Shown: piece by piece, positions 1-7,632 of the stretch
How the letters are laid out: every line of letters starts with the position of its first letter
How positions within the stretch are numbered: position 1 is the stretch's first letter
Source of the DNA: Epsilonproteobacteria bacterium tcs-49
GTDB taxonomy: Bacteria; Campylobacterota; Campylobacteria; Campylobacterales; Sulfurovaceae
Length of the DNA: 64,000 nt
Assembly (NCBI GenBank): GCA_002049495.1
Contig: LLYS01000002.1
Coordinates: 1-64,000, forward strand
Direction of reading: 5' to 3'
The notes under the pieces: generated by a model
Seen by the model: only the letters and a program-made list of their open reading frames with translations
What the model was told of the DNA's origin: nothing
Databases searched by the model: none
Translations under genes and position numbers: made by a program

Positions 1-41
1 TATCACGCATTCTCGCTATTACCAAACCTATATCTAACAAC

Positions 42-61
42 TATGTGTTAACAAACACATA
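42..61. other. Perfect hairpin in the spacer upstream of 5S rRNA
   Basis: An 8-bp perfect stem (TATGTGTT at 42-49 pairing with AACACATA at 54-61) closes a 4-base loop. It lies in the first 120 bases, which are A/T-rich, show no gene and do not resemble the 23S 3' end as I know it, so this is probably the spacer of an rRNA operon. A processing stem is possible; there is no T-run, so it is not a typical terminator. Confidence 0.35.
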
Positions 62-120
62 CACCACTCAAGCTGCTCGCAGCAGAGAGCAAAGCGTTAT
101 ACCCACATAACCCTTTCCTC

Positions 121-241
121 TCTCGCGGTGTCTCTAGAGCGGAGGCCATACCCGGTCCCATCCCGAACCCGGTAGTCAAGCTCCCCGTCGCCGATGATAC
201 TCACCCTCCTCAGGGTCGGAAAAGTAGGTCGACGCCGCGTT
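121..241 (+). rRNA. rrf: 5S ribosomal RNA
   Basis: This is the 5S rRNA of the large ribosomal subunit. The conserved loop region CCCATCCCGAAC is present at about 157-168, and the 3' part carries the typical GTAGGTCGACGCCGC end. The terminal stem forms between GCGGTGTC near the 5' end and GACGCCGC near the 3' end. Length is about 120 nt, as expected. The exact ends are uncertain by a few bases. It is followed 40 nt later by tRNA-Phe, so this is the distal end of an rRNA operon whose 16S and 23S genes would lie outside the window. Confidence 0.9.
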
Positions 242-261
242 GAGATTTATCCTCCAAATTA

Positions 262-270
262 TGATACAAT
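262..270 (+). promoter_or_regulatory. Extended -10 element for tRNA-Phe
   Basis: TG-A-TACAAT at 262-270 is an extended -10 element. It would start transcription near 277, three bases before the mature tRNA. No clear -35 is seen. The tRNA could also be co-transcribed with 5S. Confidence 0.4.
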
Positions 271-279
271 TACACGGTT

Positions 280-355
280 GGCTCGGTAGCTCAGTTGGTA
301 GAGCAAAGGACTGAAAATCCTTGTGTCGACGGTTCGATTCCGTCCCGCGCCACCA
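280..355 (+). tRNA. tRNA-Phe (anticodon GAA)
   Basis: A complete 76-nt tRNA with encoded CCA. D stem GCTC/GAGC, anticodon stem AAGGA/TCCTT with loop CTGAAAA (anticodon GAA), 5-nt variable loop and T stem GACGG/CCGTC with TTCGATT loop are all intact. The acceptor stem GGCTCGG/CCGCGCC has one mismatch: position 4 (T) faces position 69 (C). The other six pairs are Watson-Crick. The identity is clear; the mismatch is unusual and is listed as a finding. Confidence 0.96.
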
Positions 356-385
356 CTTTCCAAACCACTTCACGACGATAACTTT

Positions 386-394
386 TGATATAAT
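386..394 (+). promoter_or_regulatory. Extended -10 promoter for rimO-tilS
   Basis: TG-A-TATAAT at 386-394, 23 bases upstream of the rimO ATG, matches a sigma-70 extended -10 element perfectly. There is no good -35 box. A start near 401 would leave a short leader. Confidence 0.6.
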
Positions 395-417
395 TGCAAA
401 AAAACTTTAGGATATTG

Positions 418-1716
418 ATGAAACAACTCTATTTAGCAAGCCTGGGCTGTACGAAGAATCTGATCGATTCGGAAGTGATGCTGGGCAAACTTAAAGATTA
501 CACCGTTACCCAAAGTCCCGAAAATGCTGATCTTTTGCTGGTCAATACCTGCGGCTTCATCGAAAGCGCGAAACAGGAAAGCATCGAAACCATTTTGGAA
601 CTGCACGATCTTCGCAAAGAGGATTCCATTCTTGCCGTCAGCGGCTGTTTGAGCGAACGCTATAAGCAGCAGCTCCAGGAGGAGCTGAGTGAAGTAGATA
701 TCTTTACCGGGGTTGGGGATTACGACCGTATCGATGAGCTGGTCAAGCAAAAGCAGAACCGATTCAGTGAGAAAGTCTACCTGGCGGATGGAATTGAGGA
801 TCGGGTACTGACGGGTTCAAGCTATCACGCCTATATCAAGCTCAGCGAAGGCTGCAACCAAAAGTGTAGCTTCTGCGCCATTCCCGGCTTTAAAGGCAGG
901 CTGCAATCACGAAGCGTACAATCGGTGGTTGAGGAGGTCAAACGCCTTGTGCAACAGGGTATTTATGATTTCAGTTTCGTCTCCCAGGATAGCAGCTCCT
1001 TTGGCCGCGACCTCGGTAACAAAGAAGCGCTTATCGAGCTGATCCATGAGGTGGAAAAGATCGAGGGGGTCAAAAGTGCGCATATTCTTTACCTCTATCC
1101 AGCGACGACGACCAAAGCGATGATCGATGCGATCGCCGAATCCGACACCTTCCAAACCTACTACGATATGCCGATCCAGCATGTCGACGACGCAATGTTA
1201 AAAACGATGAGGCGCGGTTTGGGCGAGGAGCGCACCATGGAGCTTTTAAGCTATATGAAAAGCAAACCCGGCGCCTTTGTCCGCACGGGAGTGATCGTGG
1301 GGCACCCCGGAGAGGATGAGCGCAGCTTTGAAAAGCTGCAGCGCTACCTTCGGGAGTTCGGATTTGACCGCGTAAGTATTTTTGCCTATTCCGACGAGGA
1401 GGATACCGCAGCGTATGAGATGGAAAAAACCCTTTCGCCGGAACAGATCGAAATGATGACGTCACGCCTGGAGGAGACGCTGCAAACGGATTTGGAAAAG
1501 CTGGTGGGGCAAAGTTTTGATGCGGTGATCGAGGGGTATAGCAGCGAACACGATCTGCTTCTCACTGCACGTCCACTGCACTGGGCCTTTGAAATCGACG
1601 GGGAGGTGTTGATCAACGACACCGACGATCGCGATATCGAATTTGGCCAGATTTACAAGATCCATATTACCGAAGTCGTCGGGGAGTACCCCGTCGCAAA
1701 AGTGGTATGGAGTTAG
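418..1716 (+). CDS. rimO: Ribosomal protein S12 methylthiotransferase RimO
   Basis: Radical SAM enzyme that adds a methylthio group to an aspartate of ribosomal protein uS12. The 432-residue protein has the family layout. The N-terminal MTTase domain carries its three cluster cysteines at 11, 45 and 77. The radical SAM CxxxCxxC is at 146-150-153 within GCNQKCSFC, and a TRAM-like C-terminal part follows. The start at 418 begins directly with the conserved MKQLYLASLGC; an upstream in-frame start at 394 would add eight residues but falls inside the promoter. The 3' end overlaps tilS by 10 bp, so the two are probably translationally coupled. MiaB is the main alternative; the NTCGFI motif and length favour RimO. 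Confidence 0.92.
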   Translation: MKQLYLASLGCTKNLIDSEVMLGKLKDYTVTQSPENADLLLVNTCGFIESAKQESIETILELHDLRKEDSILAVSGCLSERYKQQLQEELSEVDIFTGVGDYDRIDELVKQKQNRFSEKVYLADGIEDRVLTGSSYHAYIKLSEGCNQKCSFCAIPGFKGRLQSRSVQSVVEEVKRLVQQGIYDFSFVSQDSSSFGRDLGNKEALIELIHEVEKIEGVKSAHILYLYPATTTKAMIDAIAESDTFQTYYDMPIQHVDDAMLKTMRRGLGEERTMELLSYMKSKPGAFVRTGVIVGHPGEDERSFEKLQRYLREFGFDRVSIFAYSDEEDTAAYEMEKTLSPEQIEMMTSRLEETLQTDLEKLVGQSFDAVIEGYSSEHDLLLTARPLHWAFEIDGEVLINDTDDRDIEFGQIYKIHITEVVGEYPVAKVVWS

Positions 1717-2696
1717 ACACCTCCCTGCTCAAAGGGGCGAAGAACCTGCTGGCGTTTTCCGCCGGCGTGGACTCCACCGCCCTGTTTTTTCTGCTTTGCG
1801 AAAACCGGATCGCTTTTGATCTGGCGATTGTGGATTACGGCATACGGCCCCAGAGTAAAGAGGAGGTCGCCTACGCCAGACAGCTTGCCGGAGAGTACGG
1901 CAAAACCTGCTTTGTCGCCGAGGCCCCCGGATTTGCAAAGAACTTTGAACATGAAGCGAGGAGCTACCGCTACGGGTTTTTCGACTCTTTGGTGAAGGAA
2001 CACGGGTATGAAAACCTTTTGACCGCCCACCAGCTCGATGACAGGCTGGAGTGGTTCCTGATGCGTTTTGCCAAGGGGGCGGGGCTGGACGAACTGCTGG
2101 GGATGGAGCCGGTGCAAAAGCGCAAGGGCTACCGCCTCGTCCGACCGCTTCTGCATTATCCCAAAAGCCGGTTGCGAGCGTACCTCGACGCCGGTGAGAA
2201 GCGCTACTTTCTTGACAGCAGCAACGGCGATCCCAAGTATGAGCGAAACTATTTTCGAAGCCGCTACAGTGAAGCGTTTTTACGGGAGTTTACAGCAGGT
2301 GTCCAAAAGAGTTTTTCCTATCTTGACGCAGACAGGAGGGTTTTAGCAGAAAGCTTTACACGGCTTTACCAAGAAAAACAGTTGGAGGTTTACACCTTTG
2401 ACACTTCCGTCAAGTCTTTGGCGGCGGCAAAGGCGCTCAAAGCAAGGGGGTACGTCCCAAGTGCGGCACAGCGCCGGGAGATCGCCGCGCACGATTCGCT
2501 GGTGATCGGCGACTACGCGCTGGGGTTTTATAAAAATCTGCTTTTTATCGCTCCCTATAGGCAAACCCCTATGCCAAAACGGTTCAAAGAGCGCTGCCGC
2601 AGGGCAAGAATCCCCAAACATATCCGCAGCTACTGCTATGTCGTGGAGATCGCCGTGGAAACCCTTTCTAAAAAGCTCTCCCGGGCGGTAACGTAG
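1707..2696 (+). CDS. tilS: tRNA(Ile)-lysidine synthase TilS
   Basis: ATP-dependent enzyme that converts C34 of the tRNA-Ile CAU anticodon to lysidine, so that the tRNA reads AUA. The N-type ATP-pyrophosphatase P-loop is FSAGVDS (residues 17-23), where the usual motif is SGGxDS. The following HQLDDRLEWFLMRF segment is typical of TilS. At 329 residues it is short compared with enterobacterial TilS (about 430) and lacks the large C-terminal domain. The start overlaps the end of rimO by 10 bp. The last 61 bp overlap the 3' end of addA on the other strand. Confidence 0.88.
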   Translation: MELDTSLLKGAKNLLAFSAGVDSTALFFLLCENRIAFDLAIVDYGIRPQSKEEVAYARQLAGEYGKTCFVAEAPGFAKNFEHEARSYRYGFFDSLVKEHGYENLLTAHQLDDRLEWFLMRFAKGAGLDELLGMEPVQKRKGYRLVRPLLHYPKSRLRAYLDAGEKRYFLDSSNGDPKYERNYFRSRYSEAFLREFTAGVQKSFSYLDADRRVLAESFTRLYQEKQLEVYTFDTSVKSLAAAKALKARGYVPSAAQRREIAAHDSLVIGDYALGFYKNLLFIAPYRQTPMPKRFKERCRRARIPKHIRSYCYVVEIAVETLSKKLSRAVT

Positions 2697-5323
2697 CAGA
2701 TGTAGCCTTCGCAGGGCTTCTCTCCCAGGTCGGTTATGATCTGCATATACTCCCCCACCTGGTTTTTGTGGTGGGCTTTGTCTTTTGTTGAAGTTTTATA
2801 ATCGATAATAACGTAGCGCTCCCGCGTTTCCAGAAGCATATCGATCTGTTTGAGCGCGCCCTTGTAGATGATCGGTTTTTCCTTATAGACCGTCGCGCCC
2901 CGAAGCAGCTTTTGAAACTGCGCATTTTCCAGCAGTTTTGCAGCGCGTTTTTCTATATCGGTCAGATCCACGCTTTCGCCAAAGCGGTTTTGTACGCAGC
3001 TCAGGGCCGCGGGCAGGGCCTTGGGATCAAAGTCTTGGAGCTGCTCCATGCAGTGGTGAAACGCCGTCCCGAAGCGGATTGCGCGCAGATCTTTCGCGCT
3101 TTCTTTCTCCTTTTCCGCACCTTTTTCCTGTAGTCCCAGATCCCGCAGCCGCAGTTGCATCGGTTCGGGTTTGGTCGCGGGTTTTTCGTCGGTAAATTCC
3201 AGGCTGCCTCTGGTGAGGGGTTCAAGCCCCAGGATGGAGAATTTGGAGTTTTTCTCCTTTGTCATGACAAAGAGATTGTCGCGCGCACGGGTAAGGGCGA
3301 CGTAGAGGGTGTGTTCCAAATCCTCCTGCTTCAGCGCCTTTTGCTGTTCGCGCACTTCTCGGTATTCGGGGTCGAAGTGTTCGCGGTTTTTAAAGCGGTA
3401 CCAAATATTTTCGATCCCCAGGCGGTGGTTTTCAAAGATGAGGGTACTGTTTTCGGGCTTGTCGCGGCTGGAAAAAGAGTCGGCGACGATGGTGTTGGCA
3501 AACTCCAAACCTTTGGATTTGTGCACCGTCATGATTTTGACGCCGTGCATCGATTGTACCACCGCGCTTTCATCGATATCCTCCTCCAGAAATTCGATGA
3601 TGTCGCCGTAACCGCTTGCGATCTCAAGCAGCCGCAAAATGTTCACGTCCCCGTCGAAGTAGCCGTATTTTTGTATCAATCGCCGCAGCACGTCAAAAGG
3701 CGCCATAGTGATGTCAAACTCCAGCTCCAGCTTGCCGTTTCGCTCGCCCCTGTGGTGGAAAAACTCCGCTTTGTGGATATCTTCTTTACCCACAAGGTAG
3801 CGCAGCGCGCTCAACAGCGCCGCGACTTTGGGGTTGTGGATCAGCTTTGAGGAGCTCTCCGTCACCGCGTCGATCCCTTTGCGGTACAGCTGTGCCTCCA
3901 CCTGCTGGGCATCTTTGTTTTGAAAAACCAGCACGGCGATCTCATCGGGGTCGCAGCCAAGGTCGAGCAGCTCCTCGACCTTGGCGATGACGCCTTCAAA
4001 GATACCCTCCTCCCCGTGGCGCTCCACACACACAAAGCCCCCCTTCCTTATGGGTTTTTGGGGGATAAACCCCTGCATAAAGCCGAAGTGTTCATTGACA
4101 AACTCCACGACGTTGGCGCAGCTGCGGAAGTTGTACTCCATCTGCTTTTTGACTATGGGATAGTGTTCGGCCACGTCGTAAAAGAGGTTTTTCTGTCCGC
4201 CCCGGAAGCGGTAGATCGATTGTTTTACGTCGCCTACGTAGAAAAAGGAGCGGAACTCCCCCTGACCTGTACCGCTTGTGATCTCGTCGATAAGGGGTTT
4301 AAAGATTTGAAACTGGATAAGCGAAGTATCTTGGAACTCGTCGATGAGGATGTGGCGGTACCTGCTGTCTAAGCGAAAGTACAGAAACTCTTTGTCGATG
4401 CTGTGCAGCAGCTCATACACCCGCAGCGTCACGTCGGTGAACTGCAGTCTTGTGGGGTTGAAGCGCGCGGTTTTGTAAAGGGAGTAAAAATGCATGATCG
4501 TCGCGAGCAGGAAGCGCTCCTTTTCCCGGGTATAGGCTTTCAACGCCTCTTTAAGCTCGAAAAACTCCCCGTCAAGTTCGGGACGGTGACACTTTTTGAA
4601 GTTGCGGTGTTCACCCAGGGAGTCTTTGGCCAGCCAGGTTTTTTGCGCGATCTCTTCAATGCTGTCAAAGCGCACCATCTTCAGAACCGTGTTGCTGGCG
4701 TCCTTGCAGGATTCGATCTGCTTTTTGATGCGCTCCATGGGTGCAAGTACCGCCTTTGAGCGGTCGCGGTAGGAAAGATCGTTATCAAGCGGGGGCAGGA
4801 TGGAATCGTTTTCATAAAGGGTGTTGAAAATCTCCAGGATATTGTTGAGTTTGGCATTTTCCATCTCGAAAAGTTTAATAAAGTCATCCATATTTTCGAT
4901 TTTGGCGAAGTAGCGCTCCAGCAGCTTTTTTTCATCCACTTTGGAGATGACGCCGAAGTTGGGGTCAAGTCCCGCTTCAAAGGCGAAACTGTGCAGCACC
5001 TGCGTAAAGAATTTATCGATATTGACAATGTGGGAGCGGCTTTGCAAAAAGCGCTGTTTGACCCGCTGCTTATCCGCCTCGATCCGGCTTTGGGGCAGTC
5101 CCGTCTCCTTGGCGACGAGTTCGAGCATCGTCGGGTCAAGTTCCGTCAGTGCCGAAACGATCCGTTCGCGCATCTCCGCCGCGGCTTTTTTGGTAAAGGT
5201 GACGGTGAGGATGCTCTCGGGGGCCTGATCCAGAAAAAGCAAGGAGAGGTAGCGGACGGTCAGCCGGAAGGTTTTCCCGCTGCCCGCACTGGCTTCATAA
5301 GCGACAAAGGGTTCAAAGGACAT
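2636..5323 (-). CDS. addA: AddA/RecB-like helicase-nuclease
   Basis: UvrD/Rep-type superfamily 1 helicase fused to a RecB-like nuclease, acting on double-strand ends for recombinational repair. In the 895-residue protein, Walker A is ASAGSGKT (11-18), the DEFQDT box is at 328-333, and the late helicase motif VALTRARDNL is present. The C-terminal PD-(D/E)xK nuclease shows D828 and D841-K843 (within IDYKTS). Campylobacter AddA proteins begin the same way (MSFEPF...ASAGSGKT). Its usual partner addB is not adjacent: the upstream neighbour is an unrelated lipoprotein gene on the other strand. The 3' end overlaps tilS by 61 bp, head-on. Confidence 0.88.
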   Translation of the reverse strand: MSFEPFVAYEASAGSGKTFRLTVRYLSLLFLDQAPESILTVTFTKKAAAEMRERIVSALTELDPTMLELVAKETGLPQSRIEADKQRVKQRFLQSRSHIVNIDKFFTQVLHSFAFEAGLDPNFGVISKVDEKKLLERYFAKIENMDDFIKLFEMENAKLNNILEIFNTLYENDSILPPLDNDLSYRDRSKAVLAPMERIKKQIESCKDASNTVLKMVRFDSIEEIAQKTWLAKDSLGEHRNFKKCHRPELDGEFFELKEALKAYTREKERFLLATIMHFYSLYKTARFNPTRLQFTDVTLRVYELLHSIDKEFLYFRLDSRYRHILIDEFQDTSLIQFQIFKPLIDEITSGTGQGEFRSFFYVGDVKQSIYRFRGGQKNLFYDVAEHYPIVKKQMEYNFRSCANVVEFVNEHFGFMQGFIPQKPIRKGGFVCVERHGEEGIFEGVIAKVEELLDLGCDPDEIAVLVFQNKDAQQVEAQLYRKGIDAVTESSSKLIHNPKVAALLSALRYLVGKEDIHKAEFFHHRGERNGKLELEFDITMAPFDVLRRLIQKYGYFDGDVNILRLLEIASGYGDIIEFLEEDIDESAVVQSMHGVKIMTVHKSKGLEFANTIVADSFSSRDKPENSTLIFENHRLGIENIWYRFKNREHFDPEYREVREQQKALKQEDLEHTLYVALTRARDNLFVMTKEKNSKFSILGLEPLTRGSLEFTDEKPATKPEPMQLRLRDLGLQEKGAEKEKESAKDLRAIRFGTAFHHCMEQLQDFDPKALPAALSCVQNRFGESVDLTDIEKRAAKLLENAQFQKLLRGATVYKEKPIIYKGALKQIDMLLETRERYVIIDYKTSTKDKAHHKNQVGEYMQIITDLGEKPCEGYICYVTARESFLERVSTAISTT

Positions 5324-5380
5324 GGCAGCTCCGTAGGGTTTTGAGTATGGGTAATTGTACCATAGGAGCGGTTTAGGTTA

Positions 5381-5389
5381 TGCTATACT
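5381..5389 (+). promoter_or_regulatory. Extended -10 element upstream of the lipoprotein gene
   Basis: TG-C-TATACT at 5381-5389 lies 32 bases upstream of the ATG at 5421. The spacing allows a leader with the strong AAAGGAG ribosome binding site. No -35 box is evident. Confidence 0.45.
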
Positions 5390-5420
5390 AAATTATCAGT
5401 TGGGTATAAAAGGAGAAAAA

Positions 5421-5939
5421 ATGACGGTGCGCTTGAAGCAGATGGTGTTGATAACGGCGATTTTTTTGCTTGGAGGATGCGCGGTACCTTTGGTACAGTA
5501 TGAAAAGAAAAGCGAAGTATTATCTTTGAAGATGGATAAAAAACAAAGATATAACGTGGCGCTGGATAAACCCGTTTACCAACCCCTGAGAGGGCAGTGT
5601 TTAAAATCCAGTTATATGATTACCGACAGTAATCATCCCCGTTACGGATACCTTTTTGCCACGCATATCTCCCTAAAAGGAGGGTGCCAGTGGAAAGGCC
5701 TGCTTGAGGGATATTTTATCAATGCTGCGAAGAAAGGCTTGAAAGCTACGGAGATAAAAAAGATAGGCGGCGAAGAGATAGGGCAATATAAATTTATACG
5801 CTACAGCGCGAAGATAGAGGGCAAGCGGGAAGGTTTTTATATCATCAATCTATGGGGAGCCGGAGAAAACACTTTTATTATCGACAGAAAAGGGGAGTTG
5901 ACACGCGAAATTAAGCAGCGGCTGCGGAATCTGCAGTAA
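5421..5939 (+). CDS. Hypothetical lipoprotein
   Basis: I do not recognise this 172-residue protein. Residues 1-20 form a lipoprotein signal peptide: basic N-terminus, hydrophobic stretch and lipobox LLGGC with the lipidated cysteine at 20. The mature part is mostly soluble and basic, with two further cysteines and no membrane segments. The start at 5421 is chosen because AAAAGGAG sits just upstream and it gives a proper signal peptide; a longer reading frame from 5355 would bury the signal. It stands alone between addA (divergent) and rplM, with its own likely promoter. Envelope location is inferred from the lipobox; function is unknown. Confidence 0.75.
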   Translation: MTVRLKQMVLITAIFLLGGCAVPLVQYEKKSEVLSLKMDKKQRYNVALDKPVYQPLRGQCLKSSYMITDSNHPRYGYLFATHISLKGGCQWKGLLEGYFINAAKKGLKATEIKKIGGEEIGQYKFIRYSAKIEGKREGFYIINLWGAGENTFIIDRKGELTREIKQRLRNLQ

Positions 5940-5996
5940 GAAGCCTCTAAAATCTTATATTTAACTGAATTTCAGTTGTTTTTAAGTATATGTGAG

Positions 5997-6002
5997 TACA
6001 AT
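5997..6002 (+). promoter_or_regulatory. Likely -10 box for rplM-rpsI
   Basis: TACAAT at 5997-6002, with a TTGTTT at 5976-5981 as a possible -35 (15-bp spacing), 34 bases upstream of rplM. Followed by TTGCGC, similar to the sequence after the rimO and rpsJ -10 boxes. Confidence 0.4.
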
Positions 6003-6035
6003 TGCGCTTAAATAATTCAAAAAGGGTGATTTCAC

Positions 6036-6458
6036 ATGAAATTTACAAAATCAGTAAAACCCTCAGAGGTTAAACGAGATTGGATTGTTGTAGATGCCAA
6101 AGGCAAAATCTTCGGTAGAGTTTTGACCGAGATCGCAACATATTTACGAGGTAAGCACAAACCCTCCTTCACTCCCCACGTTGACTGCGGTGACTACGTC
6201 GTCGTTATCAACGCAAAAGAGGTGGAGTTTTCGGGGACAAAGCTTGGAACAAAACAGTACCACAGACACACCGGTTACCTCGGTGGTCTTAAAAGCGAAA
6301 AGATGGAGGAGCTGCTTGAAGATAATCCTCAAAAGCTTTTCATGCTCGGTGCACGCGGTATGCTCCCAAAGACAAAACTTGGAAAATCTATGCTGAAAAA
6401 GCTGAAAGTATACCCAGGTAGCGAACATCCCCACACTGCACAGGTAAAAGGAAACTAA
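6036..6458 (+). CDS. rplM: 50S ribosomal protein L13
   Basis: Primary binder of 23S rRNA and an early assembly protein of the large subunit. The 140-residue product matches L13 over its full length, including [13 protein letters not shown] near the start, the [10 protein letters not shown] segment and the C-terminal [13 protein letters not shown]. It is followed by rpsI after one base, the conserved bacterial L13-S9 pair, so the two are one transcript. Confidence 0.97.
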   Translation: MKFTKSVKPSEVKRDWIVVDAKGKIFGRVLTEIATYLRGKHKPSFTPHVDCGDYVVVINAKEVEFSGTKLGTKQYHRHTGYLGGLKSEKMEELLEDNPQKLFMLGARGMLPKTKLGKSMLKKLKVYPGSEHPHTAQVKGN

Positions 6459-6459
6459 G

Positions 6460-6849
6460 ATGAGTAAAACATACGCAACAGGCAGAAGAAAAAGAGCCAT
6501 CGCAAAAGTATGGCTGACTCCCGGAAGCGGAGAGATTACGGTAAACGGCATGAGCCTTGATCAGTGGCTCGGCGGACACGAGTCTTTGAAAACCTTGGTA
6601 AAACTTCCGTTGAAAGTTACCAAGCAGTTAGAAAGCGTGAATATTACGGCAAAAACGCTCGGCGGCGGATACTCCGCACAGGCTGACGCGACAAAGCTTG
6701 CGATCACCAAAGCGCTCGTAGCGTACGACGAAGAGTTCAGAAAAGTGGTCAAACCCCTCGGTCTTCTTACCCGTGACCCCAGAAAAGTGGAAAGAAAGAA
6801 ACCCGGGAAGAAAAAAGCGAGAAGAAGCCCTCAATTCTCAAAAAGATAA
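6460..6849 (+). CDS. rpsI: 30S ribosomal protein S9
   Basis: Small-subunit head protein whose C-terminal tail reaches the P-site tRNA. The 129-residue protein begins [14 protein letters not shown] and ends in the basic tail SPQFSKR, both hallmarks of S9. The gene starts one base after the rplM stop codon. Its stop codon lies within the first of two hairpins (6842-6884) that probably end the operon. Confidence 0.97.
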   Translation: MSKTYATGRRKRAIAKVWLTPGSGEITVNGMSLDQWLGGHESLKTLVKLPLKVTKQLESVNITAKTLGGGYSAQADATKLAITKALVAYDEEFRKVVKPLGLLTRDPRKVERKKPGKKKARRSPQFSKR

Positions 6850-6884
6850 TCGTTATCTTTATCCGCAACCGGGGCTTCCCCGGT
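6842..6884 (+). terminator. Tandem hairpins at the end of rplM-rpsI
   Basis: Two stem-loops follow each other. AAAGATAA/TTATCTTT (6842-6849 and 6853-6860, loop TCG) includes the rpsI stop codon. ACCGGGG/CCCCGGT (6868-6874 and 6878-6884, 3-base loop) follows. The downstream sequence is A/T-rich but has no clean T-run, so termination efficiency is uncertain. Confidence 0.5.
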
Positions 6885-7004
6885 GCATATTTAAATTATT
6901 CTTAACAAAATACACTGTATATCACTCGGTAACTTTCCCTTAAAAAAATACTAAATTATCCCCATTTCATAAAAATCTTAATAATTTTCGGTTACACTTA
7001 ATGA

Positions 7005-7025
7005 TGATGCGTATCAATTGCATCA
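7005..7025. promoter_or_regulatory. Short inverted repeat upstream of the yceI-like gene
   Basis: TGATGC (7005-7010) and GCATCA (7020-7025) are separated by nine bases, 23 bases before the start codon. It could be an operator or a hairpin in the 5' leader. There is no further support. Confidence 0.25.
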
Positions 7026-7047
7026 ATCTTCGAGTAAGGAGTAACAG

Positions 7048-7632
7048 ATGTTAAAAAAATTACAAGCAGGCCTTTTGGGCATGGCACTTTTTGCCGGTTC
7101 ACTATTTTCGGCGGAGTTGATGGTAGATGATTCCCACTCGGAAGTAAAGTTTGAAGTCACACACTTGATGATCAGTACCGTAACGGGACAGTTCGGTGAG
7201 TATGACGGAGATATCGTTTTTGATCTTGATTCAAGAAATTTTAGCAAGTTTGATGCGACGGTGAATCCCGCCACCGTAAATACGGGAATTGAAAAACGGG
7301 ACAAACACTTGCGCAGTGCGGATTTTTTCCATGTGGAGAAGTATCCCAACCTCACGTTTAAAATGACCGATTACAGCCATAAGGGCAATATCGGAAAGAT
7401 GACCGGCGATCTTATGATCCACGGTGTCACAAAAAAAGTGACCCTTGATACCAAGGTAACGGGGATCATTAAAGACCTCCAGGGAAATACCAGAGTGGGG
7501 ATCGAACTGCGCGGTACGATCAACAGAAAAGATTTTGGTTTGAACTGGAATAAGGTTCTTGAGTTTGGCGGCGTAGCCGTAGGCGATGAGGTGCGGATTA
7601 TCGTCAACCTGGAAACGGTTGTTATCGAATAA
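7048..7632 (+). CDS. YceI-family periplasmic protein
   Basis: Secreted lipocalin-like beta-barrel protein of the YceI family, which binds isoprenoid-type lipids. Specific roles are known in few species. Residues 1-22 are a signal peptide ending FSA before ELMVDDSHS. The mature part has the family pattern of a histidine-serine start, SVTAT-like strands, the ERDKHLRSADFF-type segment (here IEKRDKHLRSADFFHVEKYP) and a final ...GDEVRIIVNLE. Length 194 is normal. It stands alone on the plus strand, and its last 11 bp overlap the end of murB on the other strand. Confidence 0.88.
   Translation: MLKKLQAGLLGMALFAGSLFSAELMVDDSHSEVKFEVTHLMISTVTGQFGEYDGDIVFDLDSRNFSKFDATVNPATVNTGIEKRDKHLRSADFFHVEKYPNLTFKMTDYSHKGNIGKMTGDLMIHGVTKKVTLDTKVTGIIKDLQGNTRVGIELRGTINRKDFGLNWNKVLEFGGVAVGDEVRIIVNLETVVIE

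Noticed and set aside
176-373. Short minus-strand open frame over the 5S and tRNA genes
   Set aside because: It overlaps two structural RNA genes and is a common false prediction across rRNA-tRNA regions.
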